DNA from: Haemonchus contortus | Lineage: Eukaryota; Nematoda; Chromadorea; Rhabditida; Trichostrongylidae | Assembly: GCA_000469685.2 (NCBI GenBank) | Contig: LS997562.1 | Location: forward strand, 23,138,802-23,202,801 | Direction of reading: 5' to 3' | DNA: 64,000 nucleotides | Shown here: piece after piece, positions 1 through 11,989 of the stretch | How positions within the stretch are numbered: the first letter of the stretch is position 1 | Layout of the letters: the number at the start of each line of letters is the position of its first letter | Translations under genes and position numbers: made by a program | Notes under the pieces: generated by a model | Databases searched by the model: none | Seen by the model: the letters and a program-made list of their open reading frames with translations, nothing else | Told to the model about the DNA's origin: nothing

Positions 1-1
1 C

Positions 2-3000
2 GAGTTCCAATTGCCAAATGAAACACTGCGACGATTGATGTCCCACCTAAAAAACCACATGGACAAAGGCTTAAAAGGCGGACTGGAGGTTATTCATCTT
101 TTTTGTGTGCGAAAAACACCTATAGTGTTGATTATCACCATTTATCACTGATTATCGCTGTTTATCCTATATGAGGCGTCTTCACGAGGTGTTTCTATAA
201 AAGTGTTTTCGAATGAAAATGATGTAGTAAGAGAATATCTTTTCAGATGTCCACTCTTGCAATGCTGCCTTCTTTTGTACCGGAATTACCAGATGGTACT
301 GGTAGGTTTTGCTCTATTTCTATGATAAGACTGTGGAGAAGCATTACTGTAATTGGGTGGTAACGATTATGTTTCGCTTTTCGACTTCTTTTAATAAGAG
401 CTTATCCGAGATTATTGGTCAGTGTGTTCAGAGCATGGGAAATTCGTTGCTTTGGACTTGGGCGGTACGAATTTGCGGGTGATGACAATGGAAATTGAAC
501 CTGGAGAACAGATGCGAACGGACCAGTATAACACCAGCGTACCGAGTGCGGTCATGCAGGGCACTAGTGAGCAGGTACTTGACGTTTCAACGTTTATTTA
601 GAGTTCTTCCCATTCTGGGTAGCACCCGTTCATTCCAGATCCATTCGGGGTCATATTCCAGTTTCATTCAGAATAGCAATAACGAATATAGCCTGTACAA
701 TGAATCACCTTGGTCAGCCTATGTAAAACTTGGCAATAGTCTCCTCTAACATGAGCTTCCTGTCAATTATCCAAACCATTCGATCTCGGAATGAGAGTGT
801 AGATGACTGGCCAGGATGGGTTTCGAACTTTGTTTGATCCCTGAACGGGCCGATGTGGTAGCACCCGTGTGTCATCACACCCGACTTTTACGGAAGTAGG
901 ACCATGCAACTACATTGATAATATAAAGAAGCCTACAAGCATCTATTGCCGAATCTAAACAATATTCTATTTACTCTTCCAGTTGTTCGACTACATCTCA
1001 AAAGTGCTCGGAGATTTCTTGATAGAGAAAGGGCTGGCTGAAGAAAATCTGCCGCTTGGCTTCACTTTCTCATATCCATGTCATCAGACGAGTATAAGGG
1101 CTGCTACCTTGTTGCGGTAAGTGAAGATCTTCACAAACATCATCAAACGTCAATAAGTTTTCGCTTGACATGGTGCTCTAGCTAAGTATGGGATTAGGCT
1201 ACTGCAATGCACAATGAGGCTTTTTCAAAAAAAAAGTTCCTGAAAATATTGCTTTGCTGGTAAAAGGAGCGCTGGAGACAAAGCAGCATGAAATTGCCAC
1301 GATTTTAGTTCAGTATGCGGAGCGAACACTTAACTGGGAATCCCCCTCCAGATAGTTGATTCTAAAGTAGTGCAAAAGTGGCGAAGAAAATCGGCGTATT
1401 TAGAGGAATATAAGGCTTCAAGGTAGTATTAGGTGTGTGCATTAATTTCCGCCACCGAATTCCAAGGGCCGTTGCGCGAACCATGTTAGAGGCTTACCGG
1501 TGAAACCTGTCATATTCTGTAAGTTAGGGTATGGCTACCTACTTAAGGGAAGACAGATCAGTTTTTCCCCAAAATCCTGTTGCTCTCAGGCTGATTGGTC
1601 ATGGAACGTGATGAACCGTTTTCTTGGGGGGCCCTTCCCCTGCTGTCTGATTTCAAGAAAGCTGGCATTGAAGCCCACCGGATGGTTCTATTGAGGACAA
1701 GCTTCATCTGAACGAACCTGCTGAGATGGTTTCTCTTCACTCGAGAGTTTGCAACGAAAGCGGAAGTCCATTGTTTAAAAGTACTGCTGTGTGTGCATAT
1801 GGTGGGGGATCAAAAGGGTGTTTTGAACTATGAGCTGCTGAGCCCGAACGAAACTGTTACTGCTGACCGCTACGAACATCTAGGATGCTCTCGCAAAAAA
1901 GCGGCCGTTACTCGCAAGAAAATATCATGAGGTGCTGTTCCACCACGAACATGCCAGACCCCATGTTGCGAAGAATGTCCTTCAAAAAAATTGCAGTTGT
2001 TGGACGGGATCAGCTTGTTCAGTCCGCATACTCTCCAGATCTTGCTCTTTCTTATTACCACCTATCCCGGTCCAGGCAAGTCAGTTTGGCAGTTACACGC
2101 TTCCGGAATGCAGGAGAAGTGCGAAAATGGGTGGATAACAGATTCGCTTCAAAAGATGAAGACTTCTTCAGATGCGGAGTCAACAAGATACCAGAAAGAT
2201 TGTAAAAGGTTGTAGCTAACGATGGGCACTACATTGGTTACTTAACATTTGGTTTCAATTTTGTAATAAGTATGGTTTTGCACGCGAAAAACGGCGGAAA
2301 TTAATGCACGCACCTAATAGAATTAGGAGTTGGACAGAGGTGTGATGACAAGCGCTGCATGGAAAGGATATTGACGAGCTGTCCAGGTTTGTGCGCCATT
2401 GCGTGCGACTGGTTACAGTGACCTGTCTGCATGCAGTGTGAGCGTTCCGGCGTGAGTGGTGCAACATCCTCGCGAGAGCTCCTTCACCTTTGAGTGTATG
2501 GGTGGGCTAAGTCAGTTTTGGAGCTCTCGAGCTCATTCAAACAAACCGACAACGTCCCTGAGGTTACGGATTCATTCGAGGGAAAATCTTAGAAAGCATT
2601 TTTGTCGTGAACTATGTCTCGAAACTTTCCAATCCTACTCAATATTTCTCTGCCAGTCGTACTTATATTAACTCGCTGGAAGTCAAAGCTGTCAGTTAAT
2701 TTATGTGAAGAGTCTTCAATGAAAGGCAAAAGCAACTTCAATCGCTCAATTAACTGATTTAAGGTGGACCAAGAGCTTTACGGCAACGGGGGTAATCGGT
2801 GAAGATGTGGTAAAGTTGCTGGAAGACGCTATCAGAAGAGATGGGGTGAGTCATTTAGAGGATCGACAGTGTAAGGCAAACAGTCCACGCCCCTTCGAAG
2901 GTTGTTTGTTTTCAACCCCTCGAAGGGGCGTGGACTGTTTGCCTTACACTGTCTGCCTCCCTCCTCCCCCCTAGCACTGCCTGCGCGCCTGCCTGCGGAC

Positions 3001-6000
3001 TATGAAAGCAGCCATTCACTCCACGTTAAACAATTTCGTGCAGTCCAGAACAACAGATCCGGAAGTCTCATAGCATTTCTTCATCTGATTTAGGCTAAGC
3101 TTCCTAAGCGAGCTCATTTTTCTCCATCTCAACAGTTTTTTGCTTGACTGTTTTTGTATTTAATACTAATATTGAGTAATAATTTTCAGGTTACTGAAGA
3201 TTCACTTGATATATGTATTGCATTTCAGAGGGTGAAAGTCGAAGCGATGGCAGTGCTTAATGATACTGTAGGAACGATAGTGGCAGGGGCCTATGAAACG
3301 CAAGGAAAGTGCGATCTGGGAGTGATCATCGGTAAGCGATACAGCTATACGCGAAATCTATCTGTTCAGTGACTATCTCGAAATAAATGAAAGAGCAGGT
3401 CTAATTAAGGGTGTAGCGGAAGAAATAAACATTTCACACTTCAACAACAACTACCTGCCCTCCCCATCCCATAACACTCACTACCCAAAGATTAAAGCAC
3501 TGGCTTAAACATCGGCTGGCATCCTAAAGTCCACATAGATACATTGGCACATACACTTACAAATCTACGACACAACGATTGTGAATGGAATTCGAACTTG
3601 TGGCGCATATCAGAAACGGTATTGATTAACACCGAAGGCTTTATCCTTTACTCTTTATTTCCATTTGCCATCTTGGCATTACTTACTTAGACTTAGTTCC
3701 TCCCATGCCGTTGAGCATATCGGGCGATGAAATCTTTCCACTGTTGCCGGTCCTGTGCAATGCCTTCTCCTTCGTCCCTGGAAACATTCATGACTTTGAG
3801 GTCGTTGTCAAATGTTCTTCTCCACGTGTTTCTGGGACGGCCTCTCCCTCGCTTGGCTTCTTTAGGTGTCCAATACATAGCCATTTTTGGGATACGTTGC
3901 TGCGAAATACGCAACACGTGACCGGCCAATTGAAATATACGCCGTGCCGCAATCACGTGGAGGCTATTCATACCAGAGCGACGTAGAACTTCCTCATTCG
4001 TGACGTGATCCGTGTACCGTATCTTCATGATCCTTCGCAGACATCTCTGGTGGAAAGCATCCATCTTTTTGGTTAAATTCGCCATGTATTTCCATGTTTC
4101 GCTTGCATAAATTGGGTAGGGATCACAATGGAAGAATATAGGCGGATCTTGATGTTTCGGGATATGGACTAGTGACCATATTGGCTGGAATCTCCTGAAC
4201 ACATCTGTAGCTTTTGCAATCCGGCTACAAACATCTGTTTTGATATCGCCATCATGGGTTATCGTACTCCCGAGATAAGTAAACTTGTCGTGATTTCCCA
4301 ACATTGTGTCCTCCACATTGATATTCACCTGCGGGCAAGCTTGGCCGATTGACATGGCTTTCGACTTAATGGCGTTAATTCGCAACCCAATCATGCTCGC
4401 TTCTTCATTGAGAGCATCGATGACCTTTTGCAATCCGTCTTTATCTTCAGCCATAAGTGCGATGTCATCCGTAAAGTCCAGATCAGTGAGCCTTTCATCG
4501 TTAAGCCAGTGTACGCCTACCGCTGTTTGCTGTGTTGTTTTCCTCATGACAAAAGCTAGGCAGACGTTGAACAGCAATGTCGAAGGCATGCACCCTTGCC
4601 GTACTCCCGTAACGATTCTGAAGAATGAGGTGTTACCTGTATCCGTCTTCACACAACATGAAGAGTTGCGATACAGATTCACAAACAAGCGAATAAAAGG
4701 CCTCGGTATGCCGTACATTCTGAGTATTTCCCATAAGGATTCGCGGTGTACACTATCGAATGCCTTTCTGAAGTCCACGAAATTGATGAAGAGTGGATGC
4801 TTAAACTCAATGCGTTGTTCGACAATGTTACGAAGAGTAAATATTTGCTCACAACACGATCTTCCTTTTCTGAATCCAGCCTGCTCTTCTCTTAGTTGGC
4901 TATCTATTGCATCACGGACTCGTCGCAAAAGTATAACGCAAAATGTTTTCCCAGGGACCGAAAGAAGTGTGATACCTCTCCAATTTTCACAGTCCGCCAA
5001 ATTTCCTTTTTTAGGTAGCTTCACAATCACTCTTTTCCTCTAGTCCTCTGGGACCTCCACCGTTCCAGCAACGGTTATACAATTCCGTGAGCTTCTTCAC
5101 CATCGTGCTGCTACCTGCCTTTAACAATTCTGCCGGGATCTCATCTATGCCAGAGGCTCTCCCATTGCGAAGGCATCGAATTGCTTCGATTGTCTCCTCT
5201 GGCGTTATGCTGCCAACATCGACCTCGAGCTCATTTGATGGCTCCATCCCCTTGAAGCAGTATGTCTTCTGTGGTTTAGGCTATTTGAGGATGTTTCGGG
5301 AGTGTTCGAGCCATCTTTCTTTCTGCTCACCTGCGTTTAAAAGGAGTCTGCCGTTATTGTTCTTGATGGGCGAATTGACCTTTTTCGAACTTCCTATCAA
5401 TTCACTGACGATGCGGTAAAGGGTTTTCGAGTCACCACATTCAGCAGTATGCTAGGCTACTGCTCCTTTTTGCGAAAACCAGGCTTTTTTGTCCCGGCGA
5501 CACGACCTTTTCACGATGCGATCCAGTTCAGCGTATCTACTAGTGGCTTCCTCGAGCTCGTTTTCATTCTTCGCTTGTTCTCTCCGAAGCTTCCAATATT
5601 TCCTTTCATCTATCTTCTCCCAGGTGCTTCCCTTAATCCATTGCTCCTTTCGTTTCCCGCGTCTTCGTCCGACCACATTCTGAGCACAATCCTGGATGGC
5701 TCGTTTGACGGATGTCCACTCTTCCTCCAAAGTACCCGCCTCGTCCAAAACCGCAAATCGATTCCGTAACTCCAGAGAAAAGCATGCGGTGGTGGCCTGA
5801 TCCTTCAGCTTCTCCACTGCAAAGGGTCTAGTAACTTGGAGTTTTTTCTCCTGCATCTTCGGCTTGAGTTTGATTGACGCCCCCAACAAGTGATGATCTG
5901 AACCCACGTCAGCACCACGGAATACTCGAACATCTCAAAGAGACGTTCTCCACTTCTTGCTTATGCAAATGTAGTCAATCTCGTTCCTTTTTTTCCCATC

Positions 6001-9000
6001 GGGCGAACACCAGGTCTTCTTGTGGATCCGTTTGTGCTGAAAGAACGTATTTCCAACACACAGGGCATTCTGCTCGCAGAACAAAGCTAGATATTCGCCA
6101 TTGTTGCTATGATGCTCACAAGAAGCGAATGGCCCAATTCCTCGCTCGAATCCGGTTCGGTTTTGACTCAGTTTCGCATTGAAATCTCCAATGATAAGTT
6201 TCAGATTTCGTCTCGGTGTGTCATCAACAATGTCCTGAAGTTGCTCATAGAAGCTGTCTTTCAACTCCTCACTCGTGTCCTCCGTAGGTGCATATATCTG
6301 AACGACTGTGATGCGGGTATGCCTTGTCACAAATCGCGCCACGATTATCCTCTCATTCACTGGTCTCCATCCAACAAGGGCTTCCGCCGCTCTCTTACTC
6401 AAAACAATCCCACTCCTCTTTCGTGTCGTTCCTCCGGCCCAGAGAACAGAACGTCTTCTCATCGCTTTTCATACAGCCTTGGCCAGTCCATCGGACTTCG
6501 CTGATCCCCAGAATGCCCATGTGATAGTTATCGAACTCTCGAAGTAGCTGCGCACGGTTCCCAGGCGATACAGTGTGCGCACATTCCATGTTCCAACGAA
6601 AGTTTTGCTTTTGTGTGAGAAAACCGAACTCCGCATCAGAATACTTTCCGTCACAAGGCTAGAGTTGGGCTCCCTCAATGCAACAGGTTTAAATGTATTC
6701 ATTGTTTCTTTAGCGTTTTTAATTTTTACAGTGAAAGGGTTGCTAGCCTTTCGCACAACCCTCCCCTTTTCTCATCCGGGCTTGGGACCGGCAACGGTAG
6801 AGAAAATACTTTTTGAGCGATATTGGCATTGAAGGGAAATAATCTTGTGAGGCCCCTGCTTTCAGCGGAAACATATTTCAGTATCTCTCTGCATGTGCTA
6901 TTCTACTGTCAAGTATTTTAAGAAAATACTTTTCAAGCGATTTCATGCTTTCTCGCAGGAACCGGAACAAATGCTTCGTACATGGAAAACACAGATGCGA
7001 TAGTCAAGGGTCTGCACGATGCAAGCGAGCCGTACCATCATAAACAGGTATTGACCAGAAAACATAGAAATTTTTGGAGAAACAGAACGTAGTGAAATGA
7101 AACAGCGACTAGACGATCATGAAGACCCGTCTTATTTATGGGGGAAAGGTTATTTTGGGTGGGACAGGAGGACATTCAACTCACAATCACAGCTCTTGGC
7201 CCGAATTACCGTACCAAAAAGTGCAAAGACTCCCAATTAGGACTGAAGCGGTTAAATGAGGACTAATTAGTTTACATAATTGCTTCGAAATTTTGAGCAG
7301 AGCCTTTTTGAGCCAAGTTCAGTTTCTGATTCTTCATTTCGATTTTTTCTTCGAATTTATTGGATGTAGCTTGATACATGCCGTTGTCCTCAGAGCGATG
7401 AAACTATTTCGACTCATACTGCCGGAAACTTTTGTCTTCAATGTATAAGAGATAAAAGCTCCTACAGGTTAACCACTTTGGTTTCGATGTGTAGACGGCA
7501 ATGGCACCTAGGATGATCGAATTTGTGCTCGAAATGCCACACTCGACTCTTTCACGGTGCTCACGTGGCTTCAAGCTGCTGCACTATCAACCCTTTACCC
7601 GAACTCCCGTGTCTCAGGGAAATCCAGCTATTCAGATGATAATCGACATCGAATGGGGAGGTTTTGGTGATCGAGGCGATGCCGAATACATAAGAACGCA
7701 ATACGATAGGATTGTCGATGAACGTTCCGATCATCCTGGTAGTTATTGGTGAGTTAGGCTCCAGCTGGTTCACATGTGAATAAGAAGAGCTACTTCTATT
7801 CCAGTTTCGATAAATTGGTTGCTGGTAAGTGTATGGGCGAAGTTGTACGTCTTGTACTCGAGAAACTCTGCACACTCAAAGTTAGCCATCTATACACGAA
7901 TTCGAAAGGTTCTTTGATCTTATCAACCATTTTGCTAGGAATTTTTATTACAATTTAAGGTGCTCTTCAACGGAGATGGCTCGAAACTTCTGTATACGAC
8001 GGGTTCTTTTCCTACAAAATATATCTCTGAAATACTCCGGTGAGTTCTTCAAGCACCTCAAGTATTCGTCATGCTCTCATTTGCTCTTCTGACTGTAAGT
8101 CTGGACACAGTAGGAGAGAAGCGCGATAGATATAGATTTGAAGTATCAAGGGTAAAGACTGAAAAGGGAAGCTTGGTTCTCGCACATGGATTAATATATA
8201 TGTATTCGAACACTGACCGTGCATGGGTGATAGTGGGCCATTTACCGCCCGGTATGGGTACAAGGTCATTAAATGTCAAAGAGAGTACCCTTTCCTCCCT
8301 AACCCCTTCCCCCCCCCCCCCTCTCTCCAAAATTATCCTCACTCGCTGGATTGGATTCGCTTTGTTAGGAAACGTGAAGTGCCAAAAGTTGATAATATGG
8401 CAATGTTTGAAGCAAGGTCGTTCCACAGACGCGCCCTCGAGGCTAGGATATAGGTTTGTGGGAGGGCTGTTGTGCTAACTATGAATACTGATTTAGGCAC
8501 AGTTGGCACTCAGTCAATGTCCACAATTAGCTTACTTCTGTAGGGACGCGCACGTGAGTATAATCTCCTCGATACAGGTCTTGAACTTTCAAACACTGCA
8601 ATCGCTTATAGGGGCATTTTCTAAACAGTCCGAATTTTCCTTTACATCCAGGCGTACATGTTCTGATTACATGAACTACAAGATCCTTGAAAACAAATGG
8701 AAATCACACTGACGCAGTAGGCAGTTCCTTGATGGTAATTTATTCCAAGAGACGACTGGGGAACGTATTCGAATACGAGGCAAATCATGGGCGAGTTGGG
8801 CATCGACGACTACAGCTTCTCAGACATTTTGCTCTTCCGTGAAGTGTGTCTGGTGGTATCGCGACGAAGTGCCAATCTCATTGCAGCAGGTTAGTTGCAT
8901 CTGATCGGTCAACTACTTAATTTCATAAATAAAGGAGGACATGGCGCATGGCTGCTCAGCATTGACAACAATAACAGCGACACTCATTCAAAACAGACTA

Positions 9001-10119
9001 TATTCCATTTTTCAGCTATTGCCTGTGTGCTGAATCGAATCGGTCAACCAAAGATGATTGTAGCCATCGATGGCAGTACCTACAAGTGTCATCCGTTCTT
9101 CGAACACTGGATCAGCGAAAAAGTGAAAGAACTACTTGTCCCTGGAGTGAAGGTTCCGTTCACGTTTGCTCTTTCTTCACGCGGAACATGAAAGGCTAAA
9201 AGGAAGTTCGGGGGACCCGTGTGTAGTTCCAGATTGAGTATTAAGTATCAAAGAAGATTGTACAAGTTCGTCGGCACCCCAATCAGGTTTGCTCATACCA
9301 GGGATGGAGCATGGGTAGATTGCAAGGGACTAATGGATTAATAAAAACTGTGCTTCACATTATAGCCGATTACGGAGACTACGCGTAACTAGTTCTTCTC
9401 GCTTCAAGCCCTTCCGTGTCCAATCTGGTATCCGTCACCTCACTAGGTGGAACCTTACAAGGTGAAGGATCCAGTTGTGAACTCACAAAGAAGATTCTTC
9501 AAAGAGAGGTTGACAGAATTTCAGAGTTCAGGAACTTGGAGCCTGTGTACCTTGCTTCGTTGGCTTTTCCTCGAAGAATCCTTGAGCAAAGCATTCCACA
9601 AGAGGATACCCTTATTCAGGAAATCCAGACAGCCCAGACACTTTCTTTGCCATGTTTTCCTGCTGTGACTGGCTTGTCATTGAATGCTGTTTTTTGCTGA
9701 CAACCTATAGACCGACTGTTTGGTAGCTGCACCTATTCGTGAACCCTGTTTTTATGAGACTTTTAGGGTCAAACCAACTGCATAGGGGAATTCGTAGGAC
9801 TCTCAAGATTTTTGCCAAGGTTTTTGCAGGTTATCTGTAATGATGATGCTTTTTCCAGTTCAAACTGATACAAACCGACGATGGCAGTGGTAAAGGTGCA
9901 GCTTTGATTGCTGCAATCATGTCAAGACTGAAGAGAAAGGAAGATGAAAAAAGAAAAGAGGAACTGCAACGGGTAACAGAAGAAGTCGTATTGGAGGAGA
10001 ATCAAATGACTGGAGATATCCCACAACATCTCAAAACCGATAATGATCATAATGATAATAAGCAGCAGGAGGAGAAGGGTCGTTCTTCGATGGTTGTCGA
10101 ACTCACCTATAAAGTGTAA
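2..10119 (+). CDS. hxk: Hexokinase, 13 exons, 5' end cut by the window
   Basis: Cytosolic ATP:hexose 6-phosphotransferase, first step of glycolysis. Exons read as 2-88, 247-301, 432-574, 983-1116, 2764-2845, 3229-3331, 6959-7047, 7636-7748, 7805-7880, 7960-8039, 8750-8889, 9016-9152 and 9859-10119. All have GT/AG borders, the phases match and the total is 1500 nt (499 codons plus stop). Family motifs appear in order: phosphate loop LDLGGTNLRV (about residue 55), sugar-binding FTFSYPCHQTS (about 122), catalytic NDTVGT (about 178), GTGTNASYME, EWGGFGD, RSANLIAA, and the C-terminal nucleotide loop IDGSTYK...DDGSGKGAALIAA. Length fits a single-domain ~50-kDa invertebrate enzyme. The last exon adds about 60 charged, mostly hydrophilic residues ending in LTYKV, longer than I expect for the family. 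The start codon lies upstream of the window. Introns 4, 5 and 6 carry transposable elements, but no exon is damaged. Confidence 0.96.
1200..1378 (+). other. Short coding-like stretch in hexokinase intron 4, unrecognised
   Basis: About 43 open codons containing LLVKGALETKQHEIATILV look protein-like and end at a TAG. They sit just upstream of the mariner copy. They do not match hexokinase and I cannot name a family. This may be the remnant of another element or of an old gene insertion. Confidence 0.25.
1432..2314 (+). mobile_element. Mariner-like element copy 1 (defective), in hexokinase intron 4
   Basis: A Tc1/mariner element bounded by about 22-bp inverted repeats (GGTGTGTGCATTAATTTCC on the left, its near complement on the right) and flanked by TA on both sides. 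The 1885-2205 frame reads as the C-terminal half of a mariner transposase: YSPDLA followed by YHL is the region of the last catalytic Asp (family YSPDLAPSDYHLF), and a C-terminal DEDFF..GV..IPER stretch follows. Most of the N-terminal helix-turn-helix half is missing, so the copy is non-autonomous. A second copy lies at 50376-51933. Confidence 0.85.
2867..2951. repeat. Near-perfect long hairpin in hexokinase intron 5
   Basis: Two arms of about 34 nt (2867-2901 and 2918-2951) are inverted copies with about one difference, separated by a short loop that can itself pair (GGTTG...CAACC). The sequence to its right, to about 3025, ends in GGACTATGAAAGCAGCC, the terminus of the foldback at 48678-48918. 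This is therefore a rearranged member of that family. Confidence 0.8.
3693..5247 (-). pseudogene. LINE reverse transcriptase, broken
   Basis: The 3693-5030 frame (445 codons) has RT motifs in order: GITLLSVPGK, EQAGFRKGRSC, FVDFRKAFDSVHR (catalytic Asp), GVRQGC, and LDFTDD, where the family has ADD. A C-terminal GRPRNTW...DRQQW block follows. The N-terminal part (RNGRASGIDEIPAELLK) lies at 5011-5247 in another frame, so at least one frameshift separates them. 5452-5907 is the EN-RT linker. The Ala to Thr change in the catalytic box supports inactivity. Confidence 0.88.
5935..6760 (-). pseudogene. LINE endonuclease region (APE-like), broken
   Basis: Reads in pieces on the minus strand: TWNVRTLYRLGTV (N-terminal EN motif), a GISEVRWTGQG segment (Glu motif region), IYAPTEDTSEELKDSFYEQL, and IIGDFNAKLSQ with GDFNA as the metal/phosphate motif, then a C-terminal block ending near 5935. 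The frame shifts between the first and second pieces near 6460-6590. The expected role is nicking target DNA for target-primed reverse transcription. Confidence 0.82.
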
Positions 10120-10202
10120 TGAGGTCATCGGCGGATGCCTGTAGTCCATCAGTGACCTGCGCGAACGGTCCTCTTCCGATTGAATCGTATATTTGATGTA
10201 AT

Positions 10203-10208
10203 AATAAA
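10203..10208 (+). promoter_or_regulatory. Polyadenylation signal of the hexokinase gene
   Basis: AATAAA lies 84 nt after the hexokinase stop codon in AT-rich sequence, a normal place for a nematode cleavage signal. Confidence 0.7.
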
Positions 10209-10509
10209 TCTTTGGCATTTTTTAGCAAATTTACAGCCGAATTATTTAGTCTGTTTTCACAGCAGACACTCGTAGCTTATCATTGGGTTCCGATTCAGAG
10301 TACCGTTCGCTTATTGAATAGAAAGGATATCCGATCCTTATGATAAATGGGCAAATTCCTTCCGGTACTGACTTTTTCAGCACTGTTTACCCTTACCAAT
10401 ATGAAAACTAATTATCAAAAAGAAGAAATAAAAAGTTTGGAAACGAACGACCTTGGGAGGTTATCGTTTTCACAGTAGGGTCCTAACAAGAACGAATTGA
10501 AGTGGCAAC

Positions 10510-10790
10510 CCACGGCCCGGGAGACGGGCGGTATAAACGATTTTGGGTAATCGATTCGCCGCGCGCGGCTGTCGCGGACCACTCATTCGCCGTTATTACA
10601 GCTCTGGCGTTCTTCATACAGCTCAATCGATATGCGATCATTATTTTATGCATAATTCTACTATTAATACTTTCGTTCTTGTATTTCTTACCTATTGCTG
10701 CATCCTGCTGCATTGTTTCGCGCGCGACACCCCTCTCATCGCGACGCGACAATTTCGTTCCTAACGCACCACACCCCCACGGCCAAAACC
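10510..10790. repeat. Dispersed repeat R3, copy 1
   Basis: About 280 bp sharing long blocks with 15150-15400 and 57290-57520: CAGCTCAATCGATATGCGAT, a GCCGCGCGCGGC palindrome, and a CGCGCGC-rich right end. Copies 1 and 3 both stay open on the minus strand for about 75 codons, but copies this similar would do so anyway. The element type is unknown. Confidence 0.75.
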
Positions 10791-10975
10791 CTCATTGTGC
10801 CGTAGACATCAGTAAGGATGATCTCGTGTATGTCATGAGACAAAGTACCACCTAAAGATCTTGCCCAATTCAGACTTCTGGCCTTATAAAAAAGACGATC
10901 ACATCTAAACGGAACCCCCTCAAAATTACTCAGTAGTCCAACTGAAAAACTAGGTGCAAGGGCAAATGGTATTTC

Positions 10976-11190
10976 ACGCACGCATGGTCACGGGTTCGAG
11001 TTCCAGATTGGTCATCACCTAAGCCAACAAGGCCTTCCATTCCTCCGGGATAGATTTTCTGGTACCAGACTCGTCTGGGAGGATGAAATCACTTACTTGT
11101 ACACCGGCCAACCATCGGAAGCCACATACGCTTTCAAAACGCCATAACGTTTCTGAATAGGTTTAAATGCGTGGGTGCACTCCAAAAATG
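10976..11190 (+). repeat. SINE-like element copy 1
   Basis: Begins with a tRNA B-box-like GGTTCGAGTTCC, then AAGCCAACAAGGCCTTCCAT and GGTACCAGACTCGTCTGGGA blocks. The same order occurs at 12370-12580 (reverse) and 62990-63240. The left, A-box part is poor in this copy. Confidence 0.55.
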
Positions 11191-11989
11191 GGACCGATTG
11201 ACGCTGAGACTTTACTTCAAGTGCTTATATCTACCTTTATTACCCAACACACTATATCACATCATGCTTTAACAATGACCAATTAGCTGTAATATCTTCA
11301 GTGAAATTTCTGTAATATCATCGGGAAAATTACTTATGGAATACATTCGAGCTGAGGTTCGGGTCTAGGAACCGAATATGCTTCTCCATATCGAACCAAA
11401 ATACGATTGCTGCTCATCAGGCTCTCTCCTGCGTTGACGACTTGAATGACCCTTAGGCTGAAAGAGAAAGCAGTCATCAATGAATATTTGGCAATAGACG
11501 CGAGATGGTTAGAGGCCTGCAATGCAAAGCTCCAGAGATCGTAACACTTTTCACTTGTAAGTGGTCGAAACTCCCTGCTTCCTATGCAGTCAGCGTCATT
11601 CCACACGCTGTGGGAAGGACTATGCTCGGAATTTTCCGTACCCAGATGCACGCTGGGGCAAAAGGGGAACCCAAAACCGAAAACAAAGGAATTCGGGAAC
11701 GCTCTTGTTAGTACCAAGTAGTATCGAAGACCAGGTTGACAGGACGCATTGTGCAATATTGTAATGACCGATGGATCAGGACAGTTGTTGACTGGATCCT
11801 TCGGACGTCAAACAAACACCTAGACGGGTACGGTTTTCTGCCAGCGCGAGAGACAGTACCCATCCGAGCATCACCACGACCGGACAGACTCCTTCACCCG
11901 TGACAGGTGGTACAGGGAAAATCCAACAGTTCTACCCAACAGTTGAGTGGGACGATAGGTTCGGTTTCGGGATTAGTGCTTGAATCCTA
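11190..11989. other. Intergenic stretch, no supported gene
   Basis: Lies between the SINE-like copy and the 3' end of the coiled-coil gene. It has a faint LINE C-terminal flavour around 11770-11830 (a DRW...DW segment), too weak to call. No RNA gene seen. Confidence 0.4.

Larger units (their letters stand above)
3640..6770 (-). mobile_element. Non-LTR retrotransposon (RTE-like LINE), antisense in hexokinase intron 6
   Basis: One reverse-oriented element with an AP-type endonuclease region followed by a reverse transcriptase. There are no LTRs, and the 3' end is short and A/T-rich (GGAAATAAAGAGTAAAGG in the sense direction). It fills most of the intron between hexokinase exons 6 and 7 and is antisense to the gene. 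Several frame breaks make it inactive. RTE-like placement comes from the overall EN-RT organisation and RT motif style; I cannot build a tree. Confidence 0.85.

Noticed and set aside
3190..3228. Earlier acceptor (AATTTTCAG at 3181-3189) for hexokinase exon 6
   Set aside because: It would add 13 residues not expected between the family motifs; the CATTTCAG at 3228 keeps the usual spacing and phase.
4306..5043. 245-codon open frame on the plus strand
   Set aside because: Exact antisense of the LINE reverse transcriptase, whose motifs are clear on the minus strand.
11505..11870. LINE C-terminal fragment
   Set aside because: A DRW...DW segment resembles LINE tails, but no second motif supports it.
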